Made by a program: the position numbers and the translations under genes
Notes under the pieces: generated by a model
What the model saw: only the letters and a program-made list of their open reading frames with translations
The model's database searches: none
What the model was told of the DNA's origin: nothing
NCBI GenBank assembly: GCA_964581385.1
Contig: CAZOOK010000050.1
Coordinates: forward strand, 1-30,568
DNA: 30,568 nucleotides
Source: CAZOOK01 sp964581385
GTDB taxonomy: Bacteria; Pseudomonadota; Gammaproteobacteria; Nevskiales; Nevskiaceae
Direction of reading: 5' to 3'
Part shown: positions 15,769 to 23,730 of the stretch, in pieces
Numbering within the stretch: position 1 is the stretch's first letter
Layout of the letters: each line of letters starts with the position of its first letter

Positions 15769-15794
15769 TTTGATTTTCGTACTCGTGCTCGCAC

Positions 15795-16859
15795 TCACAC
15801 GCTGCTGACGCTCTCGGTCGTGGTCGAGACGCGCTCTCGCTCTCGCTCTCGACCGCGGTTCGACGACGAAAACGCTTGCGCGCGACGCCACGCGTGCGCG
15901 AGCGCCGACACGTCGCCGTCACCGCTTGAGGCGCTCGCCGACGTTGTTGTTGGCATCGACACGAGTTCTGTTCCGCTCGCGCTCGACGCGACGCTCGCGC
16001 TCGACGAGACGATCCAAACGCCCGCGGCCGCGAGGCCGAGCGACGCAAAGAACTCGGTCGTCGTCGCCGTCGACGAACTTGAAAACGCCCCAAACTCGCC
16101 GAACATCAACCCGCTCACCGCGAGCGTCGACAACAGAATCGACAGCCAGTACACCGGCAACACGCGAATCGGGTCGCTCGTCGCGAGCGCCGACAGGTAC
16201 AAGTACTGCTGAACGCACGCGTACGCCGTGGCGAGAATCGCCGTCAGCACGCACGGCGCGACGGCCGACGCGCACCCCATCGCGGCGCGACGCCCGTAGT
16301 GCTGCGTCGCCTTGAACACCGACTGCGTGAACCCCGCCACCACCCCCGCCGCGAGCGCGCGAGCCGGCGCGTTCATGCGCTCCGACTCGGTCATGAACGT
16401 GTACACCGGGATCATCCCAGTGAGCCCGAACGTCACGACGCGCTCGGTGCTCGAGAACTCCGGTACGACGCTCGGCGCATACGTCGCTGCACCCGCGCAC
16501 CCGAGCGCCATCACCGCCACGCCGCGCCACGGAACCGTGCGCCATCCCCGACGCGCGCCGTGAATCAGAGCCGAAAACACAACCACCGTCGACCCGTACG
16601 GCGACAGAAGCATGATCGGCGCGTAGTTCAGCGCGACGCCCTCGCACGTCACCGAGAACACCACCTGCATCGCGATACCGAGGGCCATGAGCTTCTTGCT
16701 TCGTGGGACGCGCGTCATCCCGATGTGAAAAATCTCTGCCCCGAGCGCGCCGCCAAACAACGTCCCAATGAGCTCAAACATCACGCCGATCCAAAACGTC
16801 CCGTGCGTCAACACCGCGCTCGCCTCGGCGCGCGCGCTGCACGCCGCGCGCTCGTCCAT
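15795..16859 (-). CDS. NIPA/DMT-superfamily-like transporter
   Basis: 354 aa from the Met at 16859; upstream in-frame sequence is Arg-rich antisense. Eight or nine hydrophobic helices are visible. The stretch VALNYAPIMLLSPYGSTVVVFSALIHG matches the AYAFAPATLVTPLGALSVVVSA pattern of NIPA magnesium transporters, and the later stretches VAGFTQSVFKA and VLPVYWLSILLSTLAVSGLMFGE match the corresponding NIPA/DMT helices. The tail is Ser/Thr/Arg-rich and cytosolic. The substrate cannot be read from sequence; Mg2+ is the family precedent. It lies 5 bp downstream of the coiled-coil gene on the same strand, so co-transcription is likely. Probably host-derived. Confidence 0.75.
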   Translation of the reverse strand: MDERAACSARAEASAVLTHGTFWIGVMFELIGTLFGGALGAEIFHIGMTRVPRSKKLMALGIAMQVVFSVTCEGVALNYAPIMLLSPYGSTVVVFSALIHGARRGWRTVPWRGVAVMALGCAGAATYAPSVVPEFSSTERVVTFGLTGMIPVYTFMTESERMNAPARALAAGVVAGFTQSVFKATQHYGRRAAMGCASAVAPCVLTAILATAYACVQQYLYLSALATSDPIRVLPVYWLSILLSTLAVSGLMFGEFGAFSSSSTATTTEFFASLGLAAAGVWIVSSSASVASSASGTELVSMPTTTSASASSGDGDVSALAHAWRRAQAFSSSNRGRERERERVSTTTESVSSV

Positions 16860-16864
16860 TCTCC

Positions 16865-17449
16865 TCACGCGCTCGCTTTGCGGTTTGCTTTCTCTCTCTC
16901 TTTGCTCGCGTCGTCGTCGTCGTCGTCCGACTCGCCGTCGTCGTTGGCCTCGACGCCGAGGTGTTGCAGCCGTCGCCGCGCGAACCGTTCTTGCGCGGCG
17001 CGCACGCCGCTCGACACCTTGTCGTGTTGGGCAGAGCCAACACCGACGACGTCGGCCGCTGCTTCGAGAACGGCGTCGGCGTCGCCGGCGACGTACGTCT
17101 TGGTGACGATGTTCGCCGTGTGCTGCGCGGCTTGCGTCTTGCTCGTGTTGAACTTGACGCGCGCGATGGTCTGGCTCACGACGGCGATGTCGTTCTCTGT
17201 TCTTTGAATCGTGCGCCGGACGTCGCGCAAGTTCCGCTCGAGCTCGGCGATGGTGAGGTCGCACTCGACGGCCGAGGCCGAGTCGTCCTCGACCACGAAC
17301 CGCTCGTAGTTTCGGCGCTCGGCCGCCACGCGCTGTTCGAGACGGTTGCGTTCGACGATGAACCCCTGCATCGCGGCGATCATCTGCATCATGTTGTCGG
17401 TTGCCTTTCTCTCCTCGCGCTCGACCGAGTACGGAAGCCACGACGACAT
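16865..17449 (-). CDS. Coiled-coil protein, possible ESCRT-III (Snf7/CHMP)-like
   Basis: 194 aa from the Met at 17449 (MSSWLPYSVERE). A long helical region runs from residue ~10 to ~150. After a charged hairpin (LEQRVAAERRNYERF, then IAELERNLRDVRRTIQRTENDI) comes an NTSKTQAAQ block, then GDADAVLEAAADVV and later VSSGV. This follows the Snf7 order NTEVLK..A, then D.DKV..LM.DI, then EIS.AI. A very acidic stretch (DDDDDDA) and a basic end follow, where ESCRT-III proteins carry their MIM tail. If correct, the protein would polymerise on membranes during budding, egress or nuclear envelope repair. The resemblance is by eye, and other coiled coils remain possible. It diverges from the gene at 17489. 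Confidence 0.7.
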   Translation of the reverse strand: MSSWLPYSVEREERKATDNMMQMIAAMQGFIVERNRLEQRVAAERRNYERFVVEDDSASAVECDLTIAELERNLRDVRRTIQRTENDIAVVSQTIARVKFNTSKTQAAQHTANIVTKTYVAGDADAVLEAAADVVGVGSAQHDKVSSGVRAAQERFARRRLQHLGVEANDDGESDDDDDDASKEREKANRKASA

Positions 17450-17488
17450 TGGGCTTATCTTTCGCGGTCGCACCGAGCACCAAAACAA

Positions 17489-18472
17489 ATGGAACCAGTG
17501 TGGAGCGGCACTGGCGATCGTCCTCGCCCATTGTTCGACGTGACCGAGTACGTCGTCGACGCGCCCGTCGAGAACGTCAACTCGCTCGCGACGGACGTCG
17601 CCGTCGTTGACAACCTCGTCGACGTCGCGTGCGTCAAGATTCACATTGCGTGCGCTGGCCTCGAGCTCGTGCGCCTCACGCCGAAGAGCGACGCGTGGCG
17701 CAAAGCCGCAAAAGAGAGATACGAGGCAATCCTCGACGTCGCGCTGCGCGACGGAGTCTTTGTGTACCGCTACTGCGCGTCGACGCGCCCCGTGCGCGCG
17801 CGCCTCCACTCGGCGTTCAAGCACGCGACCGTCGTCATCGAGACGTACCTCTTGTACGACACGGATGGGTTCGTGCTCAAAGAGCCGACGCTCGACGTCG
17901 TCCACCACATGCTCGCCGAGTACGAAGACATCCTCGCGAACGACGAGGCGTTTCCGTTCGTGCACGCGTTCGACGCCGAGACTGTGCGCGCGTACGTCGC
18001 CGAGCGGGAGAGCGGCTTGGCCGTCGCCATCTTGAAGTCGAACGACAACATGTTCGCGCTGATTAACGACTGGTCCGCCCTCGAGGGCATCATGCGCGAG
18101 CAACAAGGCCGGTACGGCGGCGTGTTTGAGCACGTCAACCCCATCGCGATGTGGAACCGTCACGACAGCAACGCGACGACGCGCGCGTCGCGCGAGACGC
18201 GCAACTACTACTGGGGCATTTTTCCAATTCACGCGTACTGGCCGGGCGAGCACGATTACTGGGACACGCTCAATCTCGCGCTGAGAAACACGCACGGGTC
18301 GAAAGAACGGCGCAACGTGTTTGACGCGTTTCGCGCCGCGTGGCGCCGCGACGAAGCGTTGCTTCTGCGCCTCGCGGCCATCGTGCGCGCGACGCACCGC
18401 GCGGCGCCGCTCGCACAAGCGCGCGCGTGGCTCAACTGGTTCGGTGGCGACGTCTCGCGTCCGCTCTCTTAA
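17489..18472 (+). CDS. 327-aa protein of unknown function
   Basis: Start at the ATG 17489 (MEPVWSGTGDRPRP), 39 bp from the divergent coiled-coil start; the frame upstream is antisense to that gene. It is a well-composed globular protein with no low complexity, many Tyr/Trp residues (RNYYWGIFPIHAYWPGEHDYW), and helical segments at the C-terminus (AFRAAWRRDEALLLRLAAIVRATHR). No motif is recognised. Even composition and lack of TM segments suggest a soluble enzyme or structural protein. It converges on the DGQHR gene across a pyrimidine-rich spacer. Confidence 0.8.
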   Translation: MEPVWSGTGDRPRPLFDVTEYVVDAPVENVNSLATDVAVVDNLVDVACVKIHIACAGLELVRLTPKSDAWRKAAKERYEAILDVALRDGVFVYRYCASTRPVRARLHSAFKHATVVIETYLLYDTDGFVLKEPTLDVVHHMLAEYEDILANDEAFPFVHAFDAETVRAYVAERESGLAVAILKSNDNMFALINDWSALEGIMREQQGRYGGVFEHVNPIAMWNRHDSNATTRASRETRNYYWGIFPIHAYWPGEHDYWDTLNLALRNTHGSKERRNVFDAFRAAWRRDEALLLRLAAIVRATHRAAPLAQARAWLNWFGGDVSRPLS

Positions 18473-18502
18473 CACCGCCACACGCTCGCTCGTTCCTCGT
18501 CG

Positions 18503-18548
18503 TCTCTCTCTCTCTCCTTCTCCACCCACCCACCCACCCCCACACACT
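18503..18548 (-). terminator. CT tract plus G-quadruplex motif at a convergent junction
   Basis: The plus strand reads CTCTCTCTCTCTCC, then CCACCCACCCACCCACCCC (18522-18540). The minus strand therefore reads GGGGTGGGTGGGTGGG, a textbook four-run G-quadruplex with 1-nt loops. It lies directly after the stop of the minus-strand DGQHR gene, so its transcript would carry the G-rich strand in the 3' UTR. It could help end transcription between two convergent genes. The motif is certain; the role is inference. Confidence 0.55.
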
Positions 18549-21500
18549 CAAAAGAACGCGAGGTCCGTGCCGTTTCCGTTGCTGGCACCGTTGCCCTCGC
18601 CCTCGACGTCGGGAAGCGGGTCGTCGTCGCTCGACGACGCCTCGGCTTCGGCCTCCGCCTTGGCCTCGGCCTTTTTGCTCTTGCGCTTGCTCTTCTTGCT
18701 CTTCTTCTTGGCCTCGTGGAGCCCTGTCTCCGAGTCGGTGTCGACGTCGCGCGCGCGCTTCGTGGGGCGCGCCTTTTTGCTCTTGCTCGCGGTCTTCTTC
18801 GACGCCTTCTTCGCCTTGGGCTCGGTCGCGTCCTTGGTCGACGCGGGCTTGTAGAGCGACTCGATCGCGCGGCTGTTGGCGTCGCAGTACTCCTCGAGCT
18901 TGAACATGGTCGCGACGATGAACTCGCGAAGCACCGACGCGATTTTGTTGCGCCGGTCGACGATGCACGCCTCGCCGAACGCGTCGTCGTGGACGGTGTC
19001 GAGCCCGTCGTGCGCCGCGGCATCGTTCACAGCGCTCACGTGAGTCTCGAGACCGTGCTGCGAGCTCGTGTGGATCGAGTCATTGTTCGCCACGAGCCAC
19101 GCTTGGTCTTGCGGAAGAGCGTCGCCACCGTCCTTGTCCTTGCACGCCTCGACGACGCCGACGCGCGCGACGGCGTAGTTGCCGATGCTCGCGAGCGCGG
19201 CCGTGCGAGCGTGCGCGTGAGCGTGAGAAGCGTGAGTGGTGCTTGATTTCTTGTTGTCGACGACGATGGGAAAGACGCGCAGCTGGTGCGCCTCGGGCTC
19301 GACGAGGTGCGCGAGCGAGTGCGGGAGCGCGCGCGACTCCTTCGACACGAGCGCGTCGTACGTCACGAGCGCGAACAGCATCGTCGCAGACATGCGCTGG
19401 TTGCGCGCTCCTTGAGCGAGGTACATGCGCGCGGTGATGTCGTTGTGCACGTCGGGCATCTCGCTCTTGATCGTGTCGGTGTGCGTCTTGAGGTACGTCG
19501 CCACGAACGCGAGCGCGTCGAGCGTCGACTTGGGCTCCTCGAACGCGTTCTTCATGGCCTGCTGCGCGGCCACAGGACGCAAAGAGCCGTTCGCGCGCGC
19601 GCCGTGCGACGCGCGAACGACGCGCGCTTTGGGCGCCTCGTCCTGCTCGTCGCTCTCACCCGACTCGGCCACCGTGACCGCAGCAGCAGCCGCCGACTTT
19701 GGGCGCACCTCCGAGCACAAGCTCTCGAGGAGAGCGAGCGCGACGCACCCCTCTGCGAGGAGCGTGCGCGAGCGCGTCTCGCCTGGCGCCGCGAACCCCG
19801 TGATCAGGACGTGCTGCACGCCGAGCACGTGCGACGGCGCGACCGTGAGCATGCGCAGGAACGGGCGGCACGCGAGCGCGTCCGACCCAAAGAGCGACTT
19901 GATGGGCGTGCACCGCGCGACGACGACAGCCGACGCGAGGCGGCGGAACAGACCGTTGAGCTTCTCGAGGACGTCCTCGGCCGCGGCGGTGTTCGACTCG
20001 TCGGCGCTCGCGCTCAGACGGTGCTTGATGGTCACGTGCCACAGACGCTCGGAGTTGCGCAGACCGTACGTCTCGAGCGCGCGCGTGAGCATCGTCGTCA
20101 TGCGCGCAGCGTTGGGCGCCTCGTTCACGTTCATCTCGTTGAGGTCGGACAGCTTGTTCTGGCCCTTGCCGTCGGCGAGCACGCCCGAGCGGTAAGCGAC
20201 CAGAACGGCCGCGAGCGCGTTGTAGACGCGGATGTACGTGGTGTTGGCCGTCGTCGGAAACGAAAGCTCGCGCATGATGTCCTCGAGCACGCCGTGCCAC
20301 TCGACGTTCTCGAACTTGTTCTCGAGCCCGATGCACCTGAGCGAGCGCGACGCCGCCTTGTCGACTTGGACCTTGATGTCGTCCTCGTTGCTCATCGCGT
20401 AGCGCGTCGCGTTGATGTCCGAGTACAGCTGCGCGAGCACCTCGTTCGAGAGGTGGCCCGTGTGCATCGTGACGGTGCACTGCAGCGAGTTGCGCAGCAC
20501 GTCGACGGCCGAGTAGAGGTGCTTGTAGACGTTCTCTCCGTCGGCGGTCTCGACGTCGAAAAACGCCTTGTACGCGTCGAGCTCGAACAGCTCGCCAATC
20601 TCGGCGAGCGCGCGCAGAACAGGACGCATCGGCCCGCTCGTGCGGTCAAAGTACGCCGGCACGGCGAGACGAGCGCGCGCCGGTTCGACGTCCATGGCCT
20701 CGCCGTGCTCGCCCCCGCCCTCGCCGACGTCGGCGTCGTCGTCGTCGCCGGTCCCGGTCCCGCCGACGTGCGCAAAGTCGCGCAGGTCGTCGGCGAGGCG
20801 CACGAGGCGCTGCGCGCCGTCGGTGACAACGCCGCCCTCGGCGAGCTGCACGAAGAACCCAGAGAGCAGCGGCGCGAGAACTTCGATCTGCACGCGCAGC
20901 GAGCTGACGTCGAGCGTCGTGTCGATGGGGGTGTCGTCGGTGGGGGCCGACCCGGTCGAGATGAGCGCGACGAGGTCGTTGAACATCTTTCCGACGGTGA
21001 TCTTCGTGGCGCCGATGCTGATGGTCTGGCGCGCCTCGGCGTCAATCGTGCGGTTCTTGCGGCGCGCGCGCTCGGCCACGACGCTCGCCATCTTCGACGC
21101 GAGCATTCCAGCGAGGAGGTAGTGCGTCACGACGCGGTGCTGCCCGTCGACGATGAGCACGCACTGCGGGTTGCGCTCGTCGCGCGCGAGCTCGATCGAC
21201 CCGAGCGGCTTCGTCTGGCACACCGTGCGCGACTGGTCCCATCGCGCCTCGTTGCGCAGCTTGATGTTGTTGAGCGCGATCTGCAGAGCGTTGCACACGA
21301 ACGTGCGCACGTTCGACGTCGCCCAGTGGTACCAGCGCTGGAAGTCGGGCGTCGTGAGGTGAGCGCCTTGCGCGCTCGCGGGCTTGACGGCGTCGGCGAC
21401 GAGCGACGCAAAGTTCGTCTTGAACGTCGTGACGGCGAGGTTGGTGCTTGCCTCGCCGCCGCTCGCGACGCTCACCTCGACGCACGCGTTCTCGACCGCG

Positions 21501-22123
21501 CGCGCACGAGCGGCGTGAACCGCATCGAGCGAACGGACCGTCTTGCGCTCGGTCGCCGTCGCCTTTTGCTTGGGCGCCTTTTTGTTGTCGGACGCACCAG
21601 CACTAGCCGCCGCCTTTTTGCTCACGCGCTTCGTGCGCGGAGCGCGAGCAGGCGCGGACGCAGACGCCGCCTCCTGCGCAGGAGGCGGCGTCTGAACACG
21701 GCGATGGCCGTCGTCGACGACCTCCTCGTGCACAATGTCCTCCTCGTCTTGCTCGTCCTCGTCCTCGTCTTGCTCATCGTCTTGCTCGTCCTCGTCGTCG
21801 TCTTTCTTCTCGAGGTGGCGACGGAGCGACGCGGCCTTGGACGCGGCCGCGCTGCCGTACGCCGCCGACGTCGTCGTGGCCGGGACGACCTTGGTCGGCG
21901 ACTTGGGCGCGGCGGCAGCAGCGGCAGCGGTCTTGGCCGCGAGCGCGGCCGCGAACTTGGCGGCCGCCGGAGGTGCGGCTGGGGCTGGGGCTGCGGCCGG
22001 GACGGGAGCGGGCGCGCTCTTGGCGGAACTCTTGGCCGCGAGAGCGGCCGCAAACGCGGCCGAGGCCGAGGTCGGGGCAGAGGCCGAGACCGGGACACGT
22101 GCGGGCTTGGTGGGGGTTGGCAT
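18548..22123 (-). CDS. Large DGQHR-domain protein
   Basis: 1191 aa from the Met at 22123. The N-terminal ~190 residues are Ala/Pro-rich with an acidic run (DDDEDEQDDEQDEDEDEQ) and a Lys/Arg-rich stretch. From about residue 200 a globular domain contains CVLIVDGQHRVVTHYLLAGML, the signature of DGQHR/DndB-like proteins, and later VLAQLYSDINATRYAMSNE, which fits the conserved F..iN block of that family. The family is related in fold to ParB/sulfiredoxin and is best known from bacterial phosphorothioation islands. About 500 residues of unrecognised sequence follow, and the C-terminal tail is Lys-rich then acidic (KKKSKKSKRKSKK), like a chromatin protein. It probably binds DNA in the nucleus. No dnd partner genes lie nearby, so phosphorothioation is not implied. 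Confidence 0.85.
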   Translation of the reverse strand: MPTPTKPARVPVSASAPTSASAAFAAALAAKSSAKSAPAPVPAAAPAPAAPPAAAKFAAALAAKTAAAAAAAPKSPTKVVPATTTSAAYGSAAASKAASLRRHLEKKDDDEDEQDDEQDEDEDEQDEEDIVHEEVVDDGHRRVQTPPPAQEAASASAPARAPRTKRVSKKAAASAGASDNKKAPKQKATATERKTVRSLDAVHAARARAVENACVEVSVASGGEASTNLAVTTFKTNFASLVADAVKPASAQGAHLTTPDFQRWYHWATSNVRTFVCNALQIALNNIKLRNEARWDQSRTVCQTKPLGSIELARDERNPQCVLIVDGQHRVVTHYLLAGMLASKMASVVAERARRKNRTIDAEARQTISIGATKITVGKMFNDLVALISTGSAPTDDTPIDTTLDVSSLRVQIEVLAPLLSGFFVQLAEGGVVTDGAQRLVRLADDLRDFAHVGGTGTGDDDDADVGEGGGEHGEAMDVEPARARLAVPAYFDRTSGPMRPVLRALAEIGELFELDAYKAFFDVETADGENVYKHLYSAVDVLRNSLQCTVTMHTGHLSNEVLAQLYSDINATRYAMSNEDDIKVQVDKAASRSLRCIGLENKFENVEWHGVLEDIMRELSFPTTANTTYIRVYNALAAVLVAYRSGVLADGKGQNKLSDLNEMNVNEAPNAARMTTMLTRALETYGLRNSERLWHVTIKHRLSASADESNTAAAEDVLEKLNGLFRRLASAVVVARCTPIKSLFGSDALACRPFLRMLTVAPSHVLGVQHVLITGFAAPGETRSRTLLAEGCVALALLESLCSEVRPKSAAAAAVTVAESGESDEQDEAPKARVVRASHGARANGSLRPVAAQQAMKNAFEEPKSTLDALAFVATYLKTHTDTIKSEMPDVHNDITARMYLAQGARNQRMSATMLFALVTYDALVSKESRALPHSLAHLVEPEAHQLRVFPIVVDNKKSSTTHASHAHAHARTAALASIGNYAVARVGVVEACKDKDGGDALPQDQAWLVANNDSIHTSSQHGLETHVSAVNDAAAHDGLDTVHDDAFGEACIVDRRNKIASVLREFIVATMFKLEEYCDANSRAIESLYKPASTKDATEPKAKKASKKTASKSKKARPTKRARDVDTDSETGLHEAKKKSKKSKRKSKKAEAKAEAEAEASSSDDDPLPDVEGEGNGASNGNGTDLAFF

Positions 22124-22137
22124 AATTGCTCTAATTG
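22123..22137 (-). promoter_or_regulatory. 15-nt motif shared with the end repeats
   Basis: On the minus strand, CAATTAGAGCAATTA runs into the ATG of the DGQHR gene. The identical 15-mer occurs at 30235-30249 beside foldback unit B, and 14 of 15 bases recur at 30472-30485. This may be an operator by which a repeat-binding protein controls the gene. Confidence 0.5.
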
Positions 22138-22320
22138 AGCCTTTTTGCGTTTGGGACGGGCGGCGCGACGCGGCGCGGGGCGCGCGCGATGAGTTGTGTC
22201 GAGTCGCGACTCTCGGCGCGTTTTCGCGAGTGAGACGCGCGCGTCGCGGCGCGAAAAAAATGTGACGCGGAGATACAGCCGACACACATGCGGCTCACAA
22301 CTCCATCTCGTCGTGCGACC
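22138..22320. promoter_or_regulatory. Divergent intergenic region with two CACAACTC motifs
   Basis: Lies between the starts at 22123 and 22321. GAGTTGTG at 22189-22196 is CACAACTC on the minus strand, about 66 bp before the DGQHR start. CACAACTC at 22296-22303 on the plus strand is 17 bp before the ATG at 22321, and it supports that ATG over the earlier one at 22288. No gene is seen in between. Confidence 0.5.
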
Positions 22321-23268
22321 ATGAGTGCGAATGCGACTGCAAAGAAAGACGATGTCTCTGCTCCGACGTTGCCCGAGACTGCGCGCGTGACGACTGGGTT
22401 GCGCTGGGTGCAGAACGACGGAGAGACGCACAGCAGGTTCAGCGTCGCAAAGCGAGAGCTCGAGTCGAAGCTCAAGGCACAGTTTGCGCGCCTTCACCGC
22501 GAGAGTTACGCCGTGCAAGAGAAGGCGTACGTGCATCAGCAGCTCGCGGCGATTCACTCGGAGGACCCGAAGCAGCGCGCGACGCGCTACGCCGCCATGT
22601 GCAGCGACGTCATGGAGAGCGGTCTTTTGTCGCCCGACATCAAGTTGGACTACCTCACCTCGCGGCCCGAAAAGAGGTTCAAGGTGCATCAGCAGATGGC
22701 GGACGCTGTCAAGAAGTCGGAGATTGAGTTTCTCGGCGCGATGACGGACCTCCAAGATCTCGCGGCTCATCTCGGCCAGGCGTGGACGCAAATGTCGGTC
22801 GACGTTGCAAACGTTCGATTCACGGCCGACGCGCTCGATTACCAAGGTCGTCCCGAGGACTACGACGACAGCCGCGTCCCGACGCGTGCGTTTGCAAAGG
22901 AGATTGACGAGTACGCCGACGCGCGCAAAGAGGAAGAGGACGTCGCGTTTGCGCAAGAGAAGGAGGAGACGGAACGCCTCGCCGCTGCGGCTGCGCCTCC
23001 TGCTGCCGCTGCCGCGGTCGATTCTGTTCCTCCTGCTGCCGCTACCGCAGTCGATGCTGTGCCTCCTGCTACTGCCCCCGCGGTCGCCGAGACTGCGCCT
23101 CCCGCCGCCGCTCCTGCTGCCGAGTCTGCTCCAGCCCCAGCTCCTGCGGCCGACGTCAACGCGACGGTCGCGGCTGTTGTCGACGGCGTGCTCGCGGCGG
23201 CTGCGGCGGCTGCCAAGACCGAGCCCCAGACCGACACCACGCCCGTGCAAGCGACTGCGACAGTGTAG
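22321..23268 (+). CDS. Helical protein with Ala/Pro-rich tail, unknown
   Basis: 315 aa from the ATG at 22321; the ATG at 22288 would precede the promoter motif. Residues ~40-215 are helix-rich and charged (SRFSVAKRELESKLKAQFAR, VHQQLAAIHSEDPKQRATRYA, FLGAMTDLQDLAAHLGQAW). After a Glu/Lys-rich coiled segment, the last ~95 residues are an Ala/Pro/Val repeat, probably disordered. It looks like a structural or scaffold protein, but I recognise no family. It begins a plus-strand run of four genes and is transcribed away from the DGQHR gene. Confidence 0.75.
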   Translation: MSANATAKKDDVSAPTLPETARVTTGLRWVQNDGETHSRFSVAKRELESKLKAQFARLHRESYAVQEKAYVHQQLAAIHSEDPKQRATRYAAMCSDVMESGLLSPDIKLDYLTSRPEKRFKVHQQMADAVKKSEIEFLGAMTDLQDLAAHLGQAWTQMSVDVANVRFTADALDYQGRPEDYDDSRVPTRAFAKEIDEYADARKEEEDVAFAQEKEETERLAAAAAPPAAAAAVDSVPPAAATAVDAVPPATAPAVAETAPPAAAPAAESAPAPAPAADVNATVAAVVDGVLAAAAAAAKTEPQTDTTPVQATATV

Positions 23269-23361
23269 TCACGAACGAGAGGGGGAGCGACGTGTGTGAG
23301 AGCGAGAGCGAGAGCGAGACCCGCAAGACGTATGTCTGCAACCGAGCTCACAACACAAAAC

Positions 23362-23649
23362 ATGTCGGACGGACCGACTTTCACGTCGAGGCGGTACGCG
23401 CCCCAAGGCGACGATGGCGAGGTTCGTGGCGAGATCGTCGGCGTCACAGACACCGTCTGTCGCAACGTGAAGATTGTCGTGGCCGTTCTTGCGTCCAGCC
23501 CTGAAGAGGCGAAGGAGTTGGCCGCGCGCAAGCTCGCCGCCTCGTTGAGCGGCGCGTGCGTCAACGTCGCGGCGGCGATCGCCAAGGAGAGTGGCGGAGA
23601 TTTGCGCGCCGTTCCTGTTCAGTCGCACTCGCGCGCGAGTGCGACCTAA
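23362..23649 (+). CDS. Small basic/neutral protein, unknown
   Basis: 95 aa from the ATG at 23362 (MSDGPTFTSRRYAPQGDDGE). An earlier ATG at 23332 is possible, but the CTCACAACACAAAAC motif, which resembles other promoter motifs here, lies between the two and favours the later start. The sequence has beta-type segments (VRGEIVGVTDTVCRNVKIVVAVL) followed by a helix (PEEAKELAARKLAASL), suggesting a small alpha/beta fold with a DRBM-like order, but without enough to call it. It could be a nucleic-acid-binding or virion protein. Confidence 0.6.
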   Translation: MSDGPTFTSRRYAPQGDDGEVRGEIVGVTDTVCRNVKIVVAVLASSPEEAKELAARKLAASLSGACVNVAAAIAKESGGDLRAVPVQSHSRASAT

Positions 23650-23730
23650 GTGTACGGTGCGGGTGTGCGCGTGTGTGCGAGCGGCGGCCGGTCTTCGTAA
23701 CAGCGCACACGTCAATTCGTCTCCTCATCG

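Noticed and set aside
19260..19290. A GKT triplet in a plus-strand frame, as a Walker A candidate
   Set aside because: It lies in antisense of the DGQHR gene without the flanking pattern of an ATPase P-loop.
19286..22138. A 950-residue plus-strand open frame opposite the DGQHR gene
   Set aside because: Its translation is Arg/Val/Glu-rich with no domain order, as expected of antisense in G+C-rich DNA, while the minus strand holds a recognisable DGQHR domain.
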